From contig NZ_CP036348.1 in NCBI RefSeq assembly GCF_007753095.1, forward strand, positions 1,426,001-1,490,000: 64,000 nucleotides of DNA, given 5' to 3'. Position numbers and translations under genes: made by a program. Shown here in pieces: positions 1 to 8,196 of the stretch. The notes under the pieces are model-generated. The model saw only the letters and a program-made list of their open reading frames with translations. It was not told the DNA's origin and ran no database searches. This stretch comes from Rosistilla carotiformis. GTDB taxonomy: Bacteria > Planctomycetota > Planctomycetia > Pirellulales > Pirellulaceae. Position 1 is the stretch's first letter. The number at the start of each line of letters is the position of its first letter.

Positions 1-108
1 GACCAGCAAAAACTGTACGCGTTGGTCCAATACGTGAAGCACGAAGGGGACCGCAAAGATTTCTTGAACGAATACTTTGGGGTTGCAGAATCCCAAACGG
101 GTGCCTGA
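1..108 (+). CDS. C-terminal end of a gene cut by the window edge
   Basis: Frame 1 is open from the first base to a TGA at 106-108 and encodes the last 35 residues of a protein. The tail is hydrophilic and ends in ESQTGA. It is too short to assign to a family. The next gene on the same strand starts 135 bases later, and the gap shows no clear terminator. Confidence 0.6.
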   Translation, partial: DQQKLYALVQYVKHEGDRKDFLNEYFGVAESQTGA

Positions 109-243
109 ATTCCGGTACAATCGCAGGCGACAGCGTTCCTCGGCTGTTTTCCGATTATCATAAAATCTCGGCAGCTTGCGGCAATGATCTTTGCGCGGCT
201 GCTGCAGAAATACTCCCGCCTCCCCACCTGACAGCTTCTTCCG

Positions 244-3200
244 ATGCATCATCCTTTGACATTTAAGGCTCGTCTTTTCCTTTGCGCGATCAGCTTGTTG
301 GTTGCTCATCCCGCGATCGCTCAAGACGACGACCTGTTCGACGATTTCCCCAAGCCAGGACTGATCGGAACCTATCGCGATGCGGATGGGCATACCGCGG
401 TACGCGTTGATTCGGGCCTTGCCTTCGATTGGGCTGATGCCGCTCCCGATCCACGGATCGATGCCAACAAATTTTCGGTGGTCTGGCAGGGGCAGCTCTT
501 GGTTCGCACCGCTGGCACCTATCGCTTCGCCTCGGATTCGATCGGGAAAGTGAAGTTCGAGGTCGACGGCGAGGTGCTGCTGGATTGCGAGTCGCCGCAA
601 CGCGATTGGATCGCCGGTGAAGCGTTCCCGTTGCGAGCCGGGATGCACGACTTGACGATCCGCTTTCAAAAGTCAGCCGATGCCGCGGCGATGCGTCTGT
701 TTTGGTCGAGCGATTCGTTTTCCTGGGAGCCGATCAATCCGGCCAACACGCTGCATGAGATCGAAGACGAACCCGAAGATGGCTTTGCTCGTGGGAACGC
801 GTTGGCCGAAGCGTTCCGCTGCGCCGCGTGCCATGAGATCGGTGGGGCTTCGCAACCGTTGGATGCTCCGGCGCTCGATCGTTTGACCGGCAATCTGCAT
901 CCGTCGTGGGTCGTCGATCGACTGATGCAGTCGACCTCTGACGCCGATGCGTCGACCAAGATGCCTCACTTCGCCATGACTGAAAAGCAGGGCCAAGCGG
1001 TCGCGGCTTATCTGTTTGCATTGTCCAAGGACCAGCCGCCGAAGAAGTTGGCGGCGGTGAAGCAACCCAAGCCGAGGCGAGGCCAAAAGCTGAAGAAGCC
1101 TGTCGAGCGTGGGCACGACCTTTTTGTCGGCATGGGCTGTCTGGCCTGCCACGAAAAGGGAGGCCTGGGAACGCAGGATTTGCTTGGCGGCGGATCGCTC
1201 GAAAAAGTCGCCGCGAAGCGACCGCAAGATTACTTTGCTCGTTGGCTGCTCAACCCCGCCGCGATAAACACTCATCATCGCATGCCGCGATTTGAGCTGT
1301 CCGCATTGGAAGCTTCCGATCTGGCGACCTATCTACAGCAGGACGCTGCGAAAAGCGATGTCGCTGCTCAGCCGAAGTGGCTTGGCGATCCGGCGCTGAT
1401 CGAAATGGGACGCCAATTAGTAAAGCAAAATCGCTGTGCGTCGTGTCACGAGATCGAAGAATCACTTCGTCCCGCTCCGTCATTGGCCAAGATCGCTTTG
1501 ACTTCGGATAGCGATTGGTCGCAGGCGTGCGTCGGTTCGACCGGGGCCGATCGTCCGCACTACGCGTTGGGAGACGAAGACCAGCAAGCGATCAAGGCGG
1601 CTGTCGACGCGGTCCTGCCCGACGCTGAAATTCAATTCAGCGGAGCCGATGTGTTGCGACGTAGCAATTGTTTGGCTTGTCATCCTCGCAACCTGGCCAC
1701 AGGAAATGCGAAGCTCGCCTTTGCGATCGCCGCTGAAAATTCGGACGCTTTCGAACATGCTGCCGTGCTGACGCCGCCGTCGCTGAACAGCATCGGCGAC
1801 AAATTAAAAGACGCTTCGCTACAGCAAGCCGTTCGCGGCGAAGCTCCCAAGCGACGCCCGTGGTTGCAGGTGCGGATGCCGAAGTTCCGGTTCAACGCGG
1901 ACGAAGCCGATCGCTTGGCCGATTGGTTCATCGCTCAAGACCGAATCCCCGCACATGGGCAGGCCGAACAGCCGGCGCAGCTGAGCGAATCGGCTTTGCT
2001 TGCCGTCGGGCCGCGTCTGGTTACCAGCAACGGTTTCGGATGTGTCAGTTGTCACAGTATCGGCGATGTTTCTCCGGCCAAGGCGCCTGTCAATTCGCGT
2101 GGTCCGAATCTGGCGGGGCTGGGCAAAGATGTTCGTAAGGAATGGTTCGACCGCTGGGTTGCCGATCCGTTGCGCGTGGTTCCACGTGTCGAAATGCCGG
2201 CGATCAAAGTGCCGGTCGACGGCGTGCTGCACGACAATTTGGATCAACAGATCGGTGCGGTTTGGCAGGTCTTGAATCTCGAAGGCTTCCGCCCGCCGCG
2301 GCCCGATGCTCTGCGTGTTGTTCGCCACAATGGAAACGATCTCAATGGCGACGCTCACGTTTTGACCGACGTTTTGCGAGTCGATGAGACACAATACATC
2401 AAACCGTTTTTGATCGGGTTGCCGAATCGGCATAACATCTTGTTCGACCTGGCCGAAGCTCGGCTGACCGGTTGGTGGATGGGCGATACCGCTTCGCAAT
2501 ATACCGAAGGCAAGGCGTGGCACTGGGAAGCGGGGGGAGTGAATTTGATCGACGCTCCGACATCCGATGCCGACTTCGCCCTGGTCTCCAAGAGCTCGGG
2601 GGAGGTGCTGATGCCGGTTCGCGAGCGACAATTTATCACCGAACCCGACGCGTGGCGTCAGACCGCGGATGGATTGCAATTCGAGTATCGCTTGAAGTTT
2701 CAAGCTTCCGACGATGTCGAGATCGTGGTCCCGGTCGAAGAGTTGTATTCGGTAGTCACTGGAGAAAACGGAGCTTCGGGCTGGAGCCGACGAGTGGTTT
2801 CCGGACCGCTCCCCGCTGACTGGATGCTTCGGCTTCGTGCCGCTGGCGATGCGTTTCAGCTGGCCGGCGATGGGAATTTGCGAGCGAAAGAGAAGAACAA
2901 GCTGTATGTCGCTGCGGGAAATGAAGCAACAGCGTTTGATCCAACGGGCAAGTTGCTGCTGCAGTCGGGGCAACCGGTTCAGTTGAACTATCTCGCGGAA
3001 CTGCCCGTCGATCGCTTGCCGACGTTCGACACGCCGGCTGATGACCTGCAATCGATCGCGTTGGATGTGATGCCAGGCTTCAAGTCCGTTCAATTGCCGC
3101 TGTCGCATGAGATCATGCCGGTGGCGATGGCCTGGCGCGATCCGCAAACGATGTTCATCGCCGATCTCAAAGGGCGTGTCTTCCGCGGCGAGGACACCGA

Positions 3201-4434
3201 TGGCGATCAGATCCCCGATCGCGTGACGCAGGTCAGCGATGAACTGGCGGCGCCGTTTGGCGTCAGCGCTGGCAAGGACTACGTCGATGTGATCACAAAG
3301 TATGCATTGCTGCGTTTGTTCGACGACGGCCGCGTGGAGAACCTGGTGAGCGGATGGGGGCACACGGCCGACTATCACGATTGGGCCACCGGGTTGCCTC
3401 AAGATGCCGACGGCAGTTATTACGTCGCTCTGGCATGTCAGCAGGATACGCGGACTCAGCCGGCTGCTTATCTGCGAGGGACCGTGTTGCGGTTGAATCC
3501 GCGGCGGCCGAGTGCCGCAAATCCGCAGCATTTCGATATCGAAGTGCTCAGCGGCGGGCATCGCTTCCCGATCGGTATCGCCCGGAACCGTGGAGGCGAT
3601 CTGTTTGTGACCGACAACCAAGGCAATTACAACCCGTTCAATGAACTCAATCATGTAATGAAGGGGCATCGTTACGGATTCATCAACCGGCTGGAACGCA
3701 AGGACGGATTTAATCCGCCGCTGACCGCACCGGCAATCGACATCCCACATCCTTGGACTCGCAGTGTCAACGGGATCTGTTTCCTTGAGTCGCCCAAGGA
3801 GTTGGGCAGCGATGCGTTTGGGCCCTTCGAAGGGCATCTCGTCGGATGCGAATACGACACGCGGCGGCTGGTTCGCATGAGCCTTGAAAAGGTGGGCGAT
3901 ACGATTCAGGGAGCGGCTTATCCGTTCAGCTACGATCAACCGCCGACCGGCCCGGCGATGTTGGGTCCCATTTCCGCAGCGGTCTCGCCCGACGGAGCGT
4001 TGGTGATCGGCAACATCCGCGACAGCGGTTGGGGAGCGGGTCAGAACACGGGCAGCGTCGTGCGGATGGAGCTCGTCGAATCGGAACTGCCCGCGGGAAT
4101 TCGAGAAGTGCGAGCGACACCAGCAGGTTTTATCGTCGAGTTTACCGGAGAGGTCGCTGCGAATGCGGCAGCCGATTCGGACAACTACGCAGTCCAATCC
4201 TACACGCGAGAAGCGACGCCCGCGTATGGTGGCGACGATAAAAACAACCGCTCCGAAACCGTGGCCTCGGTCGCTTACGATCCAGACAAGCGAACCGCAG
4301 TCATCGAACTGGCCAATCCGCTGCGTCCCGATTACGTCTACGAATTCAATCTGAAGTCGATGGCAAAGTCAGACTCAGCGGCCTTCTTCCCCGACCGGGC
4401 GTTCTACACGCTTCGAACCGTTCCTGAAAAGTAA
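244..4434 (+). CDS. Secreted PA14 / multi-haem cytochrome c / beta-propeller fusion protein
   Basis: A 1396-residue exported protein with a signal peptide (about residues 1-26, ending AIAQ). A PA14-like beta-sandwich, usually a carbohydrate-binding module, covers about residues 35-160. Five CxxCH haem c attachment motifs follow near residues 193, 299, 398, 476 and 600 (CAACH, CLACH, CASCH, CLACH, CVSCH). Residues about 740-1300 resemble the propeller of planctomycete membrane-bound dehydrogenase-like proteins (segments such as GGHRFPIGIARN and LFVTDNQGNYNPFNELN), followed by an Ig-like tail. Such fusions are abundant in Planctomycetota and are thought to act in periplasmic electron transfer linked to sugar or alcohol oxidation. 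The substrate cannot be told from sequence. The long open frames on the opposite strand are codon-bias shadows. Confidence 0.85.
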   Translation: MHHPLTFKARLFLCAISLLVAHPAIAQDDDLFDDFPKPGLIGTYRDADGHTAVRVDSGLAFDWADAAPDPRIDANKFSVVWQGQLLVRTAGTYRFASDSIGKVKFEVDGEVLLDCESPQRDWIAGEAFPLRAGMHDLTIRFQKSADAAAMRLFWSSDSFSWEPINPANTLHEIEDEPEDGFARGNALAEAFRCAACHEIGGASQPLDAPALDRLTGNLHPSWVVDRLMQSTSDADASTKMPHFAMTEKQGQAVAAYLFALSKDQPPKKLAAVKQPKPRRGQKLKKPVERGHDLFVGMGCLACHEKGGLGTQDLLGGGSLEKVAAKRPQDYFARWLLNPAAINTHHRMPRFELSALEASDLATYLQQDAAKSDVAAQPKWLGDPALIEMGRQLVKQNRCASCHEIEESLRPAPSLAKIALTSDSDWSQACVGSTGADRPHYALGDEDQQAIKAAVDAVLPDAEIQFSGADVLRRSNCLACHPRNLATGNAKLAFAIAAENSDAFEHAAVLTPPSLNSIGDKLKDASLQQAVRGEAPKRRPWLQVRMPKFRFNADEADRLADWFIAQDRIPAHGQAEQPAQLSESALLAVGPRLVTSNGFGCVSCHSIGDVSPAKAPVNSRGPNLAGLGKDVRKEWFDRWVADPLRVVPRVEMPAIKVPVDGVLHDNLDQQIGAVWQVLNLEGFRPPRPDALRVVRHNGNDLNGDAHVLTDVLRVDETQYIKPFLIGLPNRHNILFDLAEARLTGWWMGDTASQYTEGKAWHWEAGGVNLIDAPTSDADFALVSKSSGEVLMPVRERQFITEPDAWRQTADGLQFEYRLKFQASDDVEIVVPVEELYSVVTGENGASGWSRRVVSGPLPADWMLRLRAAGDAFQLAGDGNLRAKEKNKLYVAAGNEATAFDPTGKLLLQSGQPVQLNYLAELPVDRLPTFDTPADDLQSIALDVMPGFKSVQLPLSHEIMPVAMAWRDPQTMFIADLKGRVFRGEDTDGDQIPDRVTQVSDELAAPFGVSAGKDYVDVITKYALLRLFDDGRVENLVSGWGHTADYHDWATGLPQDADGSYYVALACQQDTRTQPAAYLRGTVLRLNPRRPSAANPQHFDIEVLSGGHRFPIGIARNRGGDLFVTDNQGNYNPFNELNHVMKGHRYGFINRLERKDGFNPPLTAPAIDIPHPWTRSVNGICFLESPKELGSDAFGPFEGHLVGCEYDTRRLVRMSLEKVGDTIQGAAYPFSYDQPPTGPAMLGPISAAVSPDGALVIGNIRDSGWGAGQNTGSVVRMELVESELPAGIREVRATPAGFIVEFTGEVAANAAADSDNYAVQSYTREATPAYGGDDKNNRSETVASVAYDPDKRTAVIELANPLRPDYVYEFNLKSMAKSDSAAFFPDRAFYTLRTVPEK

Positions 4435-4617
4435 GGTGCGTTGTAGTTTGTCGCTAGGCGAGGGACGATCGGAAAGTCGCGTCATAGGCACGGGGCCGAG
4501 TCCCTTCAAAGAGGAGTCGGCGCGGTGTTGTGGCGCCCTACGCCAGTCCGGATCGTCTTCTCTGTAGAGTGATCGTTGGGGTGGGCAGAGCTGTGTAGCA
4601 GATGGTAAAGCAAGGGA

Positions 4618-5211
4618 TCAGTAGCTGGCAGGTAGCTGGCCTTTCTCCCTCTTGGCATGCCAGCTGATTCCAACTCCCTCAGGCCGGGAATTGCTTGGAG
4701 GACGCAGCTTTGCAAGGTCCGGTAAATCATCAGGAAATCCCATCAGCTGACGAGCTAGCGATGGTTCGTGTTCTGATGCTAATTCGACGATTCGCATCCA
4801 CATGACTCGCCAACGCAACAGCTTGGGGGAATTGAGATCGATTTGCTGGATGATTCGTTTCACTTCAGGGACGCGACTTATGAGGTGACCGTCGGGTAAG
4901 GCAGTCACAACAGTAGAGGACAGTAGGGTTAGGGGATCATCGATGACTTGATCAAGTTTGACTGCGTTGCAACGTCTGCAGGAATAGACGAGATTGAAAT
5001 AGTCGAGTTTGCGATCCGGTGAGAGAACTTGAGGATGAAAATGGTCGAGTTCAAATTCACTGGTGACTTGTCCCCATGTTTCGCGCTTCAGGCAGTAAAC
5101 ACATCGGAATGTGAATTCATCTCGGAGCCAAGGGCGAAAGGATTCGTATGATGCGTATTGTGCCGGTCCGTGAGTGCGTACTGCTCGCGGTTCGGGGTAT
5201 TCAAAAATCAC
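4618..5211 (-). CDS. HNH endonuclease, last gene of a three-gene operon
   Basis: A 197-residue protein with a complete zinc-framed HNH core: C37-x2-C40, then D56-H57-x2-P60, then N74 and C78-x2-C81-N82. Families with this arrangement are metal-dependent DNA or RNA nucleases, found in restriction and other defence systems, in toxins and in mobile elements. The GTG start overlaps the TGA of the upstream gene by four bases (5208-5211), so the two are translationally coupled. No transmembrane segment or signal peptide is visible, so a cytoplasmic protein is expected. Residues after about 90 match nothing I recognise. The role is inferred from the fold; the target is unknown. Confidence 0.8.
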   Translation of the reverse strand: MIFEYPEPRAVRTHGPAQYASYESFRPWLRDEFTFRCVYCLKRETWGQVTSEFELDHFHPQVLSPDRKLDYFNLVYSCRRCNAVKLDQVIDDPLTLLSSTVVTALPDGHLISRVPEVKRIIQQIDLNSPKLLRWRVMWMRIVELASEHEPSLARQLMGFPDDLPDLAKLRPPSNSRPEGVGISWHAKREKGQLPASY

Positions 5212-5690
5212 GGCTCCGATTCCGATCGCTCTGAATCCAATTCGGTGAGGTAGCGGTGAAGTTTCTTTGCACCGGCAAGCGGCAGATTCATTTCCGAATC
5301 GATATGTTGACGCATGAGTTGTGTCAGCCCTGCCAACTCAAGTTGCTCCGAGTGGCTCAACGTCCCTTGGATATCGGCATCAATGAGTTCAAACCGTCTC
5401 TTGTTCAACTCGGTCGTCCAGCGAGACTTTTCGGGTATCTTCAGGGACTCCAACGCCGCACGACCAAAGATGCTGAGAATTTGCTCGTCGTTGAGACCGG
5501 AATCGAGCAGTGTGAGCTTTACCGCTTGCACGGCGGCAATGCTGTAGTCGGTGCTCGTGGAATCAGCTGAAAGGGCACCGCCTGTTTCCACGAAATTGAT
5601 TTCGAGGTGCTTTAGAAATATCCGAAACCAGTCGTTAGCTCCCTCCTGGAGTGTCTCACCAGGTGGATCAGGCTGCTTCTTGACGGCCAT
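5208..5690 (-). CDS. Helical protein of unknown function, middle gene of the HNH operon
   Basis: A 160-residue acidic, mostly helical protein starting MAVKKQPDPP. The open frame extends upstream to 5834, but the ATG at 5690 is preferred because it overlaps the end of the upstream gene by only 23 bases. Near residues 105-130 it carries NKRRFELIDADIQGTLSHSE, a pattern (N-x-R-R-x-E-L-I-D ... L-x-x-x-E) I have seen in small planctomycete proteins encoded in pairs with other short genes. It could be a partner or regulator of the HNH nuclease. No catalytic motif is visible. Confidence 0.65.
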   Translation of the reverse strand: MAVKKQPDPPGETLQEGANDWFRIFLKHLEINFVETGGALSADSTSTDYSIAAVQAVKLTLLDSGLNDEQILSIFGRAALESLKIPEKSRWTTELNKRRFELIDADIQGTLSHSEQLELAGLTQLMRQHIDSEMNLPLAGAKKLHRYLTELDSERSESEP

Positions 5691-5904
5691 CGTTTGAGTC
5701 AGTGTCCCGTACTGCGGTCGCCAACTTCTGCACTGCGATACTCGCTGCCTGACGGTAGTGACCAAGTGTGATGACTTGGGGGGAGCCGCTTTTCTTCGCC
5801 AGTTCCTTGGCCTGATAGGCAACCTGCTCAGCAAATGTCGCTTTCCATTCGGCCAGTGCTCGAGCTGCCGCCGCTTCGATCCGGTATGGCTTGTCCTGAT
5901 CCAT
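5668..5904 (-). CDS. Small helical protein with a histone-fold-like pattern, first gene of the HNH operon
   Basis: A 78-residue protein. The ATG at 5904 is chosen over the longer frame (5937) because GGGAGG lies 5 bases upstream of it. The sequence reads as one long amphipathic helix (about residues 9-38, ALAEWKATFAEQVAYQAKEL), a short strand-like turn (PQVITLGHYRQA) and a further helix. That order resembles the second helix, loop and third helix of a histone fold, or the PCP_red helical domain. This is a pattern by eye only. Being first in the operon fits a DNA-binding regulator or antitoxin, but nothing in the sequence proves it. Confidence 0.6.
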   Translation of the reverse strand: MDQDKPYRIEAAAARALAEWKATFAEQVAYQAKELAKKSGSPQVITLGHYRQAASIAVQKLATAVRDTDSNDGRQEAA

Positions 5905-5923
5905 CACAACCTCCCTGTCGTGT

Positions 5924-5953
5924 GCTATACGGCGCATCTTAACATCCGTTCAA
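5924..5953 (-). promoter_or_regulatory. Candidate sigma-70 promoter of the HNH operon
   Basis: On the minus strand TTGAAC (5953-5948), an 18-base spacer and TATAGC (5929-5924) lie just upstream of the first gene. This predicts a start near 5917 and a very short leader containing only the Shine-Dalgarno site. The match is moderate. The rest of the gap up to 6203 shows nothing I can support. Confidence 0.35.
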
Positions 5954-6203
5954 TGGGACGTGAATCCCAATTTCCGTGCGAGTCGATTGCTCTTAGCGAT
6001 AGGGCGAGCGTCTCTGGTTCCGCGCGGTGTGAATATGCGATATCCACTGGCGCCGCCATGTAGGCACAGGCTGCGTTTACTGGGGTCACGCCGGAAAATA
6101 CTCCATGCTCTTCAATTGCTCGAGAATCCTTTGGAAATAGACGCAGTCACCCGACTGGGCTATCCGATACGCAGGCGCCTTGACTAACTACGGAAGGCTC
6201 GAG

Positions 6204-7172
6204 TCAGTTTGCTTGCCATTCGATTCGGCGGACCTTGCCACCGAGGCTTTTCTTCACCAGGGCGTCGCGGGCGGTTTGGTCGAGCTTGGGAGCGCCGCGG
6301 AGGTAGGTGTCCAGAATTCGCGGGACGATGATTTGTAACGCACGGGTGACGTCGGTGTCGGTCCGCATCAGTTTGCGGGGGCCGCCGGTGGGATCGGAAA
6401 AACTGAAGTGAGTCGCATCGTAGAACCAGAGCAGGTGTTTGTCCTTTTTCGGCATCAGATTAAAAAAGTCACGATGACCGTTCCCTTGGATGTCACGTGT
6501 GCCGGAGATCCCGACAAACGGAACTTCGACTTCGGAGAAGCTGTTTCGGTCGAAGAAGTTGCCGTTGGAACTCTGCGGGCTCATGGCGATGCCCAGTCCG
6601 ATGCGAGGTTCGGAAAGGTCCTCGTCGATGCCAACCGGTTTGACTCCACAACTGACCATCGCGGTGTAGGCACCGTAAGAATGTCCTAGGATCGCGATCT
6701 TCGATAAGTCGATGCGATCTCGGATTCTAGCGTCCGAGCTGTTGAGTCGCTCGGCGAGATCGATCGCGAACCGTACGTCACGCGGTCGATTCTTTCTCGC
6801 GGTCATGTCATCGCCGCATTCCAAAAGAGCTTTCTTGAAGTCAAGCTTTTGGGTTCGCATACGACGGCGGATGTCGTCGGTGTTGCTGGTGACGTGCTCC
6901 AGGCAGATCACAACATAGTCTTGTTTCGCCATTTCGGCGGCCAAGGCGTACAGACCGTGACGGCTACCCGCACCGCCGTGAGAAACCAGTACGAGCGGCT
7001 GAGCCTCACGGCTCTTCGGCAGATGAATTGCCACCGGGACATTGCGTTGACGGACTTCATCTAAATTCATCGGCAGGTCGATAACCGTCTGCTGCGCAAC
7101 GGCGCAACTGGCGTGACCAAGAACGATAACCAGCAGAACTGCCGGACAACATCGGTACATGAACAGTTTCAT
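6204..7172 (-). CDS. Secreted alpha/beta hydrolase
   Basis: A 322-residue exported hydrolase with a signal peptide (residues 1-27, ending CAVAQ). The nucleophile elbow is GHSYG with Ser165. The oxyanion-loop region is SHGGAGS (64-70), a probable acid is Asp227 in GTRD, and the catalytic His is probably His255 in DATHFSF. The closest families are predicted dienelactone-hydrolase, cutinase or chlorophyllase-like esterases, in which the same elbow and the PxxHG oxyanion strand recur. The substrate is unknown. The gene stands alone, with its 5' region holding a palindromic repeat. Confidence 0.8.
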   Translation of the reverse strand: MKLFMYRCCPAVLLVIVLGHASCAVAQQTVIDLPMNLDEVRQRNVPVAIHLPKSREAQPLVLVSHGGAGSRHGLYALAAEMAKQDYVVICLEHVTSNTDDIRRRMRTQKLDFKKALLECGDDMTARKNRPRDVRFAIDLAERLNSSDARIRDRIDLSKIAILGHSYGAYTAMVSCGVKPVGIDEDLSEPRIGLGIAMSPQSSNGNFFDRNSFSEVEVPFVGISGTRDIQGNGHRDFFNLMPKKDKHLLWFYDATHFSFSDPTGGPRKLMRTDTDVTRALQIIVPRILDTYLRGAPKLDQTARDALVKKSLGGKVRRIEWQAN

Positions 7173-7305
7173 GATCTTTGTTCCAAGCGAGCGGTGTGAT
7201 TGGGATAACGACGCGCGGAAACCTCGATGGATTGTCCTAGTGCATTTGGGTAACGCGCCGGTCGGTTTTTCATTCAGGCTTAAGCTGGTCGTATTGTGTT
7301 TTTCC

Positions 7306-7372
7306 GTTTAACCGCGAGCCTATCGGGCTGCGCAGCCTTCAAAAACGCGGGGCGATGTCCGCGCGGTTAAAC
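7306..7372. repeat. Inverted repeat, 11-bp arms (REP/MITE-like)
   Basis: GTTTAACCGCG at 7306-7316 is matched exactly by its reverse complement CGCGGTTAAAC at 7362-7372, with 45 bases between them that hold further short self-complementary pieces (GGGCTGCGCAGCC). It sits between two minus-strand genes. It may be a repetitive palindromic element or a transcription terminator of the VOC gene. No second copy was found in this window. Confidence 0.5.
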
Positions 7373-7390
7373 TCGAAAACTCCTTCCTAG

Positions 7391-7891
7391 CTACTTGGAT
7401 TGGTAGGCACCGGCCGAATACGTTAGTTCATAGCTGTGAGAATAGATTTCAATCAAGTTCCCGAAGGGGTCTTCGCAGTAGACCATCCTGTAAGGTTTTT
7501 CCCCAGGATAGTATTCACGGACTGGCATCCGTTGCTTGCCTCCGTTCTCGACGATCCGTTTGGCGAGTCCTTCTACATCAGGGTCTTGTACGCAAAAGTG
7601 GAACACTCCCGTCTTCCAGTATTCAAAATTGTTTTCACGCTTCTCCGCGTTGTCGAATTCGAACAGCTCGACGCCGATCTTATCCCCCGTCGCTAGATGT
7701 GCAATTTTGAACCGGCCCCATCCCTCCCCGAAAACATCGTTGCACATCACACCGATCGCCGAATCATCCGCCACAATCTCGGTAGGAGGCATGATGACGT
7801 ACCAACCCAGCGTTTGAGTGTAAAATTCGACGGCCTTTTCTAGGTCGGTAACGGAGATGCCGATGTGGGAGAATGTGCGAGGAAAGGTCAT
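7391..7891 (-). CDS. VOC-superfamily (glyoxalase/bleomycin-resistance fold) protein
   Basis: A 166-residue single-domain protein with the paired beta-alpha-beta-beta-beta modules of the vicinal oxygen chelate fold. The first begins FSHIGISVTDLEKAVEFYTQ and the second begins GVFHFCVQDPDVEGLAKRI. It ends in DPFGNLIEIYSHSYE, where the Glu is a usual metal ligand. His9, the Glu in GVELFEF and that C-terminal Glu are candidate metal ligands. Members include glyoxalases, dioxygenases and antibiotic-binding proteins; the subfamily cannot be read from sequence alone. No operon partner is evident. Confidence 0.8.
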   Translation of the reverse strand: MTFPRTFSHIGISVTDLEKAVEFYTQTLGWYVIMPPTEIVADDSAIGVMCNDVFGEGWGRFKIAHLATGDKIGVELFEFDNAEKRENNFEYWKTGVFHFCVQDPDVEGLAKRIVENGGKQRMPVREYYPGEKPYRMVYCEDPFGNLIEIYSHSYELTYSAGAYQSK

Positions 7892-8196
7892 GAGAGTTCT
7901 CTCGGGTTCGTGTTCAAGGCGTGCTGTTATCGTCGGGCTGGACGGAGGAGACTTCGGGGCACTGGTTGCTGAAACAGGTGGATTGGCCGGACTGGTTCGG
8001 TCGGTGCTTCAGCGATGGAAGTTTTCGTTGTTGCGAAGTTCCGGTTTGTCGTTGTGTTGTGGATCGTCTCCAGTAGTGTTCGTTGCTCCATCACCTTCTT
8101 TTAACTGCGTTGCGATCCGCCGTCTAGCATCCCCGATCAGGGGTGTGTAGGTGCGCGTTGTCATGCCTCGGTGTTCGCGGTGATTGGGTGGTTAAT
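7892..8196. other. Intergenic region, no gene supported
   Basis: This gap separates two minus-strand genes. A 97-aa plus-strand frame across it has no Shine-Dalgarno site and an unconvincing composition. I see no tRNA, clear terminator or repeat. The promoter of the VOC gene is presumably here. Confidence 0.5.

Noticed and set aside
1819-4197. A 792-codon open frame on the minus strand.
   Set aside because: It lies entirely inside the cytochrome/propeller gene, has no recognisable domain and reflects codon bias of the real gene.
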